From NCBI GenBank assembly GCA_959347315.1, contig OY365822.1, positions 11,992,755 to 12,056,754 of the forward strand: DNA of 64,000 bases, read 5' to 3'. The position numbers and the translations under genes are program-made. The stretch comes from Bimastos eiseni. Lineage: Eukaryota; Annelida; Clitellata; Crassiclitellata; Lumbricidae. This document shows positions 54,600-64,000 of the stretch, piece after piece (position 1 is the stretch's first letter; every line of letters starts with the position of its first letter). The notes under the pieces are model-generated. The model was not told where the DNA came from, searched no databases, and saw nothing but the letters and a program-made list of their open reading frames with translations.

Positions 54600-56229
54600 A
54601 AATGTGGTCCAATTTAATTGCACAGATCCGACGCATTTGAACCGACTCGGTGCAGTTTCATCGTTGAATTGCGTGGCACCCAAATGCCAGATGCCATTGG
54701 GGCAGTGCCCGTTCAATGGGTCAGATCGTGGAACTGCCCTAATCGCGTTTTCAACGGTAACAGAACGAGAACTGGATCAATTGAGAAGGAGGATGTCGAC
54801 GACGAAAGAAAGAGGAGCGAGGAAGAAAGAGGAGGAAGAGGAAGCAGAAGAAGAGTATGTAAACGCTGGCGTGGAAAAGCATGAGAGGAAGAAGAGTGGG
54901 ATGGAAAAAATAAGGGAATTTAGAGCAGCAAATGGGGAGAATAAAAGGAAATGAACGGAAAGAACAGTGGGAGAATAGGATGAAAAGAAAGGAGAAGGAA
55001 TGAGCAGAGGTTGGAAAGAAGCACGAGGAAAATGCAGAGGCAGATCTTTAGGGGAACAGGAAGTGACAGTGCTCTTTACAATCTGAGGTGAAGGAGATGG
55101 AGCTGTTTATATCTCTTCCAATGTTTCATAAATAGGGCCTACGTGTATTTCATGAATATCCTACAGTTCTAAAGTGCTTCCACTGTTCGTCCTTTTTTGC
55201 TACATCCGTGTGTTTGGAAATTGAATTGCTTTCCCGACCTGTCCAACAAACCCAATTTTTTTCGACCTGTCCCCTCAAACAAAGGACCAAGTGTCCGCCT
55301 GTGGAAAAACGACGGTAATATAATGGTTTAGAGTTAAAGAGGGAGGGAGGGAGGAAGGAAGGGAGGTAGGGATAATGGGAACAGACGCAGAGGAAGGAGT
55401 CACGGAGGAAGATCGGGAATAGACAGAACAGTGGTTTTAACACAACCAAACGTCTTCTGAACCACTTCACTTATGTTATGTAATGGTAGATTAGGACGGA
55501 GAGTAAACAAGAGGATTAGACATTGTCCAATTTGTCAAAAAGAAGCAGAGGTTCTGTTGATGTGAATTTCTGTGAATCTTAGGAGTTTCGCATTTTATCA
55601 ACGCCTCTGTAGCTGAAGCTGTGTGGATGGTTCAACTCCTCTCATCCCCTCCTGGCAAATCGGACACAGGGATTGGAACGGAAGAGGAAGTGGACATGGA
55701 AGGGAAGAATGGTCTAACGATGTATCCATAGACTGCGTCCGTTCGTCAATATTCATTGACTAATAGAATTTATTTGCTAAGTTCGGTCGTCTATGACAAC
55801 AAATTCCTTCCATCGCTCGAGCTTATACCAGGCATTCTCGCCAGAATGTGTTCCGCAACGACGGCTCCAATGGCAGGGAAGGCCTAATCGCACCGTCTGC
55901 TGTAAGATTCATCTTCGCTAAGTGAGCAGTGGAATTGATATCGTAGCGTCCCTGTCTAAGGCTATAGGGGATTCGATAATGGTGCTTAAACGTCACCTGC
56001 AACTCTGGTTGTATTGAGTAAGGCAGGCCAAGCGACAGCAAGCAAGAAGCAATGCATAATTATAAATTGTATTAAAATGTAATACAATGCGTAAATGTAG
56101 TGCAATGTAACTGTTGTCGCTTTTATATAGTGGTCGGGTTGTATATAAGTCCTCGAACCTTCTCATTTAAGTGTATTGATTAGTTGAGATACTTCGTCAT
56201 TGTATGAGGCCCGTTGCTAGGGTGCCGAG
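54600..56229. other. Intergenic or intronic stretch, no gene recognised
   Basis: A purine-rich AGGAAGAAAGAGGAGGAAGA tract lies at 54785-55040. A minus-strand frame at 55823-56041 is open but unrecognised. No splice-supported exon was found. Confidence 0.4.
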
Positions 56230-56633
56230 TAAGGCTGTCAAAAAATGTTTAAATGGCGACCCGGGTACCCGTCGACACGCGCGATGGTACCCGACCGCGC
56301 TGATATTTTGTTAGGAAGTGTAGAAAATTGCGCATTTTTACGGAATGTCGGGCACCCGAGAATCGATTTCATTGCCTTGGTAGTCAGCCAATATGACCAA
56401 CGGAATATTTCTGGCATATGTTCGGATGAAATCGCGCATTTTACGGATTGTCGGTATACCCGATAACCGATTTTCATTGCCCGAGCACTCAATCAATAGG
56501 ACCAACGGAATATTTCTGGCATATGTTCAAGTAAAATCACACATTTTAACGGAATTTCGGGTACCCGAAAACCGATTTCATTACCCGGGTAGTCAGCTTC
56601 GGTCGGGTACCCGGATACCCCTTGACAGCCTTA
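56230..56633. mobile_element. hAT-like MITE family C, copy 2 with internal duplication
   Basis: The ends TAAGGCTGTCAA and TTGACAGCCTTA are perfect 12-bp inverted repeats. The body repeats GGACCAACGGAATATTTC-like and TGGCATATGTTC segments twice (about 56390-56450 and 56500-56570), so it is longer than copy 1. The flanks GTGCCGAG and CCACCGAG share five of eight bases. Confidence 0.8.
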
Positions 56634-56844
56634 CCACCGAGCTCTTTAAGGTTTCCGTGTAAGGACCGTGATATGGAGAACCGTATAATGACCTCGACCT
56701 TTCTCATTTAACAGTGAATTAATCATGAATAAGCTGTTGCCCTGCGCTTGGCATTCGGGAGGCGTTTTAGAAGTTTTGAATGACGATTATCCAACCACTG
56801 AAGCACGGAGTTCTTAGCCGGCTGTTTCACAGACGGTCACCGTT

Positions 56845-57085
56845 GCAAATACATTGCATTCGCCTCGTCTGTGCCACTTTCCACTCACAACTGAAAACTG
56901 AACTCTTCAAGCCATCTATTCATTATTTTGAATGAATGAATGAATGATTGAATGGTTGAATGATTCAATAATTGAATTAATTAATTAATGAATCAATGAT
57001 TGATTGATTGATTGATTGAATGAATGATTGAATGAATGAATGGTTGAATGAATGAACGAATGAATGAATGAATGAATGAATGAAT
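56845..57085 (+). mobile_element. L2-type LINE C-terminal scrap with long (TGAA)n end
   Basis: CTGAAAACTGAACTCTTCAA resembles the LKT-x-LF coding end of CR1/L2 LINEs. It is followed by about 150 bp of (ATGA)n/(ATTGA)n. Confidence 0.6.
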
Positions 57086-57366
57086 CCTATTCTGACTTCA
57101 CTTCTGCTAATTGACCGCATTATCACCATTATCCCCAATTGCCACCGTAGCACTGTGCAGTCTCTTTGGCTTGACCTCCAGGATTTTGACCTGGCACTGG
57201 AACGGGCAGCGCAGCCAGGCTATTGTAGAATTGATTTGATAAAACGCCGGAGAATAACCTGGTCCACCTGACGTGGCTTCTGTGAACGCTGAGAAATTCC
57301 GAGGGCTGCAGCTACTTTATGCTTAGCCTGATTTTTCTACGCTTTTTAAACTTATCTTCTTCTTCT

Positions 57367-57720
57367 TCAGTCTTCTGCCGGTGAGCAGGTTTCTGACATG
57401 GACGATTCTTGTCTCCCCTCTATTCTCTCCAGCTCACTCTCACTCCAGCTCGCTTTCCCCTTTGTAGTCACATAAAGTTCTCCATTGTCCAGATCACTCA
57501 GTATGTTCAATCCTTTCCTTCCTCTTGTTGTCTTCCCCAGCATTCTTTCCTCCAGTACCGTCAACAGTAGACCTCCTTTTTGGAATAAAAAATAAATGTC
57601 CAAGCTGCTTTCAATCGACTGTAGCAAAACTCTCTGACCTCCCACTCTTTCCAAGACATTCTCATTTGACACTTTTTCTGTCCAACCAATTTTCATCATT
57701 TTCCTCTAAGTCCACATTAT
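57367..57720 (-). pseudogene. LINE reverse-transcriptase C-terminal remnant
   Basis: The minus-strand frame reads KIGWTEKVSNENVLERVGGQ, then GLLLTVLEERMLGKTTRGRK and GRQESSMSETCSPAED. The order TNENVL-like, L-GKxTRGR, then C-terminal acidic end resembles the fragment at 35442-35815, but the middle segment (RQxxWIGH) is replaced, so deletion or decay is likely. Confidence 0.7.
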
Positions 57721-57776
57721 AAACGCATCTACTCTCTATGACGTAAACCTTAGAAAATTCCCAGCGCCTCACAAAA

Positions 57777-58020
<244 letters not shown>

Positions 58021-58234
58021 GGGACCAGCTAATTCACCGGCGCTTTGTCAAATCAAGTCGGCAATAGCCAGGCTTCTAGTTTCGTTCCGGTGCCATGTCA
58101 AAATCCGGGGAGAGCAAGCGTAAGCTGCTGGCTCAAGAATCCACGAAATATTAATGAAGTGTCTCTTCTAAGTCCTACTGATAGGACACATGACCTTTAT
58201 TAGACCGGCTTACTAAAACTCAAAAAATATACCA

Positions 58235-58238
58235 CCTA

Positions 58239-58318
<80 letters not shown>

Positions 58319-58460
58319 CTGTCTTTGTGTCTCTGTCTGTCTGTCTTTCTCTCTGTCTGTCTCTCTCTGTCTGTCTGTCTCCTTGTCTGTCTGTCTCTCT
58401 CTATCTGTCTCTCTCACTCTCTCTCTGTCTCTTTCTCTGTCTCTGTCTCTGTCTCTCCTT
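58235..58460. repeat. (CT)n, (CTAT)n and (CTGT)n microsatellite
   Basis: Pyrimidine counterpart of the preceding array, about 220 bp to its right. The two could pair as an inverted repeat. Confidence 0.95.
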
Positions 58461-59261
58461 TAGCTATCTACGATTGCCTTCCGCATCCCGTGTCATTTAC
58501 CAACTGCTAGCGGAACAAATCGCTGTCCGTCATATTTTGATGTCGTGCGTGTCTAGGAAAGAAGAAGACGGATCGAGTTACATCCTCTCAATCCAGCTTC
58601 CGGAGAACGATAGGAAAGCGGAGGGAGGAAACGAGAAACAACGGAGAAGGGTTAGGGAGAGGAGGAAGGAAGAGGGAACATGAATGGAAGCAAGGGAGAG
58701 AGGGAGGAGAAGCAGGGAAGAGAGAATTCTTTATTCACTCGTCCGCTATGGATGTCTGCTTTCTTAAAAACGCTCATCACCCGGGTTGCCTGCGACGCCG
58801 GTCATTTGTATGGCGCCTTTTCAGATACCATCGAAAGCGCTTAATCATTCTGGTCTTATCGATGTCCCGTCCAGAGTTATACAATACGACTGATATATAC
58901 CTGACTTTGTGACGTCATGCCTCTCTGGGTGTAGGCCCTACCTTCATGTCTACTCGCAGCCAGAGATAGGCACGATCAGTTATTATTGGTTAGTCAATTA
59001 GGATAATGGATAATTAGGATTAGGAAAAATCTGGTAGATGATTCATTAGGATCTAGCAGTAGCTAATCAATTAGCCAATAGAAATAGTTGAGCCGCCTTT
59101 TGTTTTCGATTCATATTTGTTTGACAAGTTTAATTGCCTTAACATCATTGATGAAGTTGGACAATACATAACCTGGGTTTCAATCAGATTTATAGATAAA
59201 ATGAATCTTTTACACTTCCCTGTTTATTTAGCGCTTCAATCCGATGCCACGGATGTACGAG
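58461..59261. other. Stretch without recognised gene
   Basis: It contains GGATAATTAGGATTAGG words near 59000. Nothing else was identified. Confidence 0.4.
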
Positions 59262-59425
59262 CGTATTGAGGGAGGCAGCAGGTACATATAGGCAGGAATA
59301 GGGAGGCAGGCAGACAGGAAGGAAGGAAGGAAGGAAGGTAGGAAGGTAGGAAGGTAGGAAGGAAGGAAGGTAGGAAGGAAGGAAGGCTAGAAGGATGGAA
59401 GGAAGGAAGGAAGGAAGGAAGAAAT
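59262..59425. repeat. (GGAA)n/(GGTA)n microsatellite
   Basis: GGAAGGAAGGAAGGTAGGAA words run over about 150 bp. Confidence 0.95.
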
Positions 59426-59617
59426 AAAGGAGAGAGGGCAGAGAGGCAGATAGGAAGCCTGCAGAGAGGTGGGGAGGCAGAGGAGTGACAGATGAAGGAA
59501 AGACCGAAGGATGGTTGGAGGACCGAGTGAATGAATGAATCTTATGAACGAATTCTTAAAATAACAAAGCGATCTGCCACTCAATCATTAAGCCAACCAA
59601 GTGTAACCCCTACTGAC

Positions 59618-59729
59618 CTCAGTCCCAGAAAGTCCATCACGTGACCGACAATCGGATAGATGCGATCCTCGACGAGACCGGAAATTGCCTCCCGACACGC
59701 ATGCGCACCGGCAAGTCCGGCATCCATAT
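59618..59729 (-). CDS. Probable coding exon of unknown protein
   Basis: On the minus strand the acceptor CGACTTCTGCTAG is followed by AT-ATG and 36 open codons: MDAGLAGAHACREAISGLVE, then DRIYPIVGHVMDFLGL. The donor is CTGAG/GTCAGT (out phase 2). The segment is GC-rich compared with its AT-rich surroundings, and the helical-looking sequence has no stop in the extended frame upstream. ATG may be the initiator, or the exon may be internal with phase 1 entry. It lies upstream of the synaptotagmin linker exon on the same strand, but it contains no transmembrane segment, so it is not an obvious SYT7 N-terminus. Confidence 0.45.
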
Positions 59730-59894
59730 CTAGCAGAAGTCGATCAACAATCAAGATCGAGGAAGAAGCACCAGATGTTTACGTCGTCCAACTGGTCAGT
59801 CAATTATAGAACAAAAACAAATGATAAAATAATAGGAAAATTATAAGCAAAAAATATCATCAAAATAAAAATCTTAATATTTATTATTGCTATT

Positions 59895-60110
59895 ATTATT
59901 ATTATTATTATTATTATTACATCAGTTTTATATAGCGCCCCTTCAAGATCTTCTACTCAGAAGTGCTCCCAGCCCAACCACGGTCAAATAGGACAGTCTT
60001 AAGGCCATGGAAGAACAGAGCAGATTGACCTATAGGTGTGAGACGCAAAGCTACTGGAAGGCCAGTTTGACATTCTTACACGGTCATTGGCCTTTGTCAT
60101 TGGCCTTATT
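59895..60110 (-). mobile_element. TTA tract and antisense L2-type LINE/SINE 3' region
   Basis: (TTA)n at 59885-59920 is followed by TTTTATATAGCGCCCCTTCA, CTACTCAGAAGTGCTCCCAG and CAAATAGGACAGTCTTAAGG. This gives the orientation tail-first, with the microsatellite at the LINE 3' end. Confidence 0.7.
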
Positions 60111-60217
60111 TATCGTCGATGGAAGCCAGTACAAGTAATAGGGAACAGTTCGTGAAAAGTCTACGAGTATCTGAGTGTTGGAAGTGCCTGAGATTCTAGG
60201 CTGGGAATGTCACAATT

Positions 60218-60886
60218 CAAGATGGCGGACATCATGGCCGCCAAAATACAAAAAATATGCAAATCTCAGCTTAAGGGTTAGCTACCAATACAATGACTGA
60301 TGAGAACTTATTGTTCTGTGAGAACTTATTGTTCTGTGGGAACTTATTGTTCTGTGAGAATTTAATAGTTCTTTCCTCTTGTTTAAATCATTCGTTCACG
60401 AGATCATTTGCTACGCATACTGAGAAAGCGATTAGAATCTAATCTCGACGACATTGGACGTATGTCTTGATGCACTTTTGATCCAGGATTGTCTATAGCA
60501 GTGGCGTCCCTAGTATAAGAGGCCAGGGAGGCCGATTGGGGTAGGAGAGGGGGTTACTGTATCTCATCCCTAACCCAAGATTTTCTTAAACAACAAAGTA
60601 ACAATAATTATTTGTTTAGGACGATGCCATCGCATATTTCAACTAATAAGAACGGTATACTTGTCATTGTATACCGTACCTATAAGATGAAATATATGTA
60701 TTTTTATCGGCCATGTTGGCCGCCATCTTGGATAGAAATATTCACACACTACTCTCCGCACCACAAAACTAATCCATGACCAGTAAAACTTGTAATGTAA
60801 CGCTTTATGTGTTATCTGAGATTACCTACGCTTAGACATACGTTGTTTTTGTGTTTTTCCGGCCAAGCTGGCCGCCATTTTGGAAA
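60218..60886. repeat. GGCCGCCATCTTGG-type inverted and direct repeats
   Basis: CAAGATGGCGGACATCATGG (60218-60237) with following GCCGCCAAAATAC faces a reverse-complement copy at about 60690-60731 (TCGGCCATGTTGGCCGCCAT). A direct copy of the latter lies at 60850-60886. A perfect 9-bp hairpin (ACGGTATAC/GTATACCGT, 60652-60677) sits between. Confidence 0.6.
60499..60640. mobile_element. MITE family F, truncated copy
   Basis: CAGTGGCGTCCCTAGTATAA, GAGGCCAGGGAGGCCGATTG and TACTGTATCTCATCCCTAAC match the reverse complement of the right half of the copy at 26551-26978. The other terminus was not found. Confidence 0.6.
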
Positions 60887-61439
60887 GTACGTTCTACGCC
60901 ATTACGCAGCTAACTCAATTCCATGGCAGATGCGACACGTTGTCTATAAATGCAACTTACTTATTAAGTTAGGAAATCAGATCTTTAAGAAATTTAGATC
61001 TTCACTACGAACGAAAACCTAAAGACTGGAAAATGGGGTAAATAAGAATTATAATTTTTTTTCATACAACATGTCAAAACCATAGCCTTAATCCTGAGCA
61101 AAGTTGTACTCGTTGCGGCGGTTATGCCGCACAAATAATATATGTCATCGGTTGAAGCTTGTCGACGCGTGGAGCGTCAAGTAATACCAACTTACAGTTG
61201 CTCGGTAATCAACGCTCAAATATCGCTACAGGATTTTTATTTTATTCCGCTCAGTCAGCCTCGGTCCTGCTAAGGTCAAAGTGTCCCTATCAAGAGCCCA
61301 AACTCATTAGATCACCAACCCTCCAATCCTCAACCAATGCGCTATTCCTCTCAACAGCTACTCTGCCTCCTCTGGAAATCAGACTCTGACCTTCCTTGGA
61401 CTATACACGCGTTTGACAACCCATTTGATTTGACGCAGC

Positions 61440-61515
61440 GCTCCTGAATAAGATGTTGCCGTGAGCTTTACTTTCGAGTGGCGCCTTAGAAGTTTGGGGA
61501 TTACGATTACAATTA
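61440..61515 (+). mobile_element. Dispersed repeat family H, copy
   Basis: TTTACTTTCGAGTGGCGCCT, TAGAAGTTTGGGGATTACGA and the preceding CAGCGCTCCTGAATAAG match copies near 19330 and 56735. Confidence 0.5.
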
Positions 61516-61839
61516 TCATAACGCAGATATACTTATTTAAAAGTAGTCTAGCGATGAGTTTCTCTTTAATCCCGCTTTAGCATCAGATGTTCGGAACAGC
61601 GAATATGACTAACAAACTGTTCTATTAACCACGCTGCTTATTGCCTACTGTAACACGCTTATGTACTTGGTCGAAATTGTCGTCAAAGCTACTATTTATG
61701 GTATATATTAGCCACATTAGATATTGCCTAACTCAGCTCAAAGTCACCTTCTCCTCTTCTTAACAAGTTAACCTAATCGAAAGTCCTTTTAGGAAACCTC
61801 TTGGACAGTGGCGCACACTTCGCCATAGAGTAGTCTTCT

Positions 61840-61900
61840 ATTACATATATATATTTGTATATATATATATGATATATATATACAGAGAGAGAGAGAGCAG
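61840..61900. repeat. (AT)n and (GA)n microsatellite
   Basis: TATATATATTTGTATATATA passes into (GA)n. Confidence 0.9.
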
Positions 61901-62114
61901 CCTTTAATGAATACTCAGCTGAGGTATCTATAGACTCGTATGCAGGGTCTCTCTAATGGCAAAGTCTATATATATCAGTCTAGCTAGGATAAGCTAGCCT
62001 CTGTGAAATTCTCAGGTTTCTGTAACGCAGTTATTCCATACAAGACTGAAAGGATCGGGTGAGTAGTAAATAGAATTAGAAACCATTTCGTGACGAACGT
62101 AGGCTACTTCTAGT

Positions 62115-62345
62115 ATGTATGTATGAACTCATGTATGTATCTCTGTGTATGTATGTGTATGTATGTATGTGTGTGTATGTATGCATGTATGTATGTGTGT
62201 GTATGTGTGTGTGTATGTATGTATGTATGTATGTGTGTGTATGTATGTATGTATGTATGTATGTATGTGTGTATGTGTGTATGTATGTATGTATGTATGC
62301 ATGTGTGTATGTGTGTATGTATGTATGTATGTATGTATGTATATT
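62115..62345. repeat. (TATG)n/(TG)n microsatellite
   Basis: About 230 bp of GTATGTATGTGTG words. Met/Tyr/Val/Cys frames are artefacts. Confidence 0.95.
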
Positions 62346-62879
62346 ATACGTCATCCACACTTACCCTATCGGTATAGGCTTAGCACTTCATAGTTATGTG
62401 GTGACATCATCACACTGAATTTCATCCACGAACGACTCTTTCTAGGCTAATCAACCATAACTAACACGGTCACATCGACGCTGCCGTGCTTAATGGATTA
62501 CACCCAGGAATAGTCCGATGGGAAACTGGAAAGGTTAAAGGGCAAGTTTCCTAATTTTACGACAGCTCATTCGGGAAAGAACCCCCCCCCCTGGCTGCCT
62601 TCATTAATTTGCATTCCGCCCCTTCGTTTCGAAATGACCCAACCCGCTAATGGCCGCGATAGCTGTTTGGGTCGTTTGAGCCTAGACGTAAAGTCGGATA
62701 GACTGGACGACTTGTATGCAAATATAGACTTAGGATCGTCTGTCGGTTCGATTGTGTCGCCAACGCTCCGTTGGCGGACATGAATATCAAATATCGTCTG
62801 AAACATGGAACCTCTGGGTTCACATTTGAACGGGTTTTATGCTCCTTTTCTAACCCGGTCTTATTTGTTTTAGTACTCC

Positions 62880-63400
62880 TCTTTCGGTCTGTCTGTCTGT
62901 TTGTCTGTGTGTCTGCATGCCCGCCTGGATTGCCTGTTTGTCTGTTTCTCTCTTCATCTGTCCGTCTGCCTACCTCCCTGTCTGGATGGCTGGTTCTGTC
63001 TGATTGCCTGTCCTCATGGCTTGCCTGTGTGTCTGTTTCTCTGTCGGTTTGTCTGTCTTTCTGTCTGTCTGTCTGACTGACTGTATCTGCTTCTTTGTCT
63101 GTCTGCATGTTCACCTGGCTTGTGTAATTGTCTGTTTCTCTCCCCATCTGTCTGTCTGTCTTGTTATCTGTCAGTCCTCATGGCTTGTCTGTCTGTCTGT
63201 CTGTCCGCTTCTTTCTCAGGGTATCCGTTTGCCAACCAGTCATGAATTCACGAATGTTGGCCATATGCCTGTATGTCTGCATATCGTCCTGGTTTGTCTG
63301 TCTGTCTGTCTGCTTTCCTCTCTGTCTGTTCATCTGTCTACCTATCTGCCTGCCTGCCTGCTTAGCTGCATGTCTGCATTTGTCTGTCTGCCCGTGATAA
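62880..63400. repeat. (CTGT)n-based repeat
   Basis: GTCTGTCTGTCTGTCTG words are interspersed with CATGGCTTGCCTGTGTG-like longer units spaced about 60-120 bp apart. Confidence 0.9.
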
Positions 63401-63821
63401 TTATCGAAGTGGTATGGTAAGCCGTCGTCATGGCTAACTGCGTCGTCTGCTTTGGCAGTTGAGTGACACGTGACTGCTCTCGCAGAAAACAATTCTACTT
63501 CGAAGGCAATTTGGCGACGAAGGGTTCTGTGATGGGTGTGTCACACCGTCTGTCACTGATGGACGACTCCTCAGAGTGCCTCGTCACCCCTTTTACACCC
63601 TGACAGTTGCAAATTAACAGCTCAAAGAACTAATGACGTGATTCCACTTTTTATAGACTACATTTCTAACTCGATGGACGCCGTATGGATAATAATTGGT
63701 CATGGTCAGTCGTCTATCCGTGGTGATGATGATGGCGATGAAAACAATGAAGATGATCATGATTGCGATCATGGTCATGATCACAATTATAGCGATCCGG
63801 ATCACGACGACGGGGGCCCAT

Positions 63822-64000
63822 AGAGTATTGGATAACACACGGTCGGAGAGCAGAGGAACTGAGTTCGAGACCAAAGTTGACTAGCCCTTCTTTCGGTAGG
63901 CGGTGTTTGTTAAAACGGGATGCATAACGAAATGGGCGCTTTGCATGGCTGCCGACGGTTAAATTCGACTCCTGTAATAACTTGTCCTTCTTCGTTCATA
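63822..64000 (+). mobile_element. tRNA-derived SINE (family S2), copy 2, cut by window end
   Basis: TAGAGTATTGGATAACACAC, GAGTTCGAGACC, GTTGACTAGCCCTTCTTTC, TTTGCATGGCTGCCGACGGT and CTCCTGTAATAACTTGTC match 6838-7035 block by block. Confidence 0.7.

Noticed and set aside
55823..56041. Minus-strand frame GRYDINSTAHLAKMNL
   Set aside because: It is open by chance at this length. No splice sites or relatives were recognised.

Overview
This is a piece of an intron-rich, AT-leaning animal nuclear genome crowded with microsatellites and short mobile elements. It looks like a marine invertebrate: it has CR1/L2-type LINE tails, tRNA-derived SINEs, many hAT-like MITEs and R4/Dong-like LINE remnants in TAA tracts. 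The species cannot be fixed from the sequence. The palindrome TAGGCCTA is unusually frequent, and I associate it only loosely with echinoderm-like genomes. There is no prokaryotic or organellar signature, and no rRNA, CRISPR array or canonical tRNA was seen.

Three genes are supported by conserved protein sequence plus splice sites whose phases agree. (1) 137-2209 (+): the last three exons of an HMG-box protein, whose stop codon lies inside the third copy of a 30-bp coding repeat. (2) 6045-12256 (+): five exons of a MIF4G-domain protein of the CTIF/MIF4GD type, ending in a normal C-terminus. (3) 51414-16888 (-): a synaptotagmin-7-like gene. A linker exon (50952-51414) is followed by the two halves of C2A (34180-34576, 24225-24394) and of C2B (18825-18939, 17198-16888). 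The transmembrane exon is not identified. The MIF4G gene and the synaptotagmin gene are convergent, with about 4.6 kb between their stop codons. Three weaker exon candidates are at 44817-45149 (-), 46244-46406 (+) and 59618-59729 (-).

Everything else is intron or intergenic DNA made of repeats. There are at least six hAT-like MITE families, several with 8-bp target-site duplications and one nested inside another. A composite SINE joins a tRNA-like head to an L2-like tail. Two R4/Dong-like fragments end in TAA arrays, and two remnants of another LINE type are present. An unnamed dispersed family is marked by TGGGACTGGCAC. Many minisatellites occur, including a 16-bp array that runs to within about 30 bp of a C2A splice donor.

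The most striking structure is a spacerless imperfect palindrome of about 2.5 kb (about 19960-22455, centre 21256/21257) inside the C2A-C2B intron of the synaptotagmin gene. Its arms have diverged, so it is unlikely to be a recent assembly artefact. All exon joins are inferred by eye from splice motifs, phase and family similarity. No alignment or database search was run.
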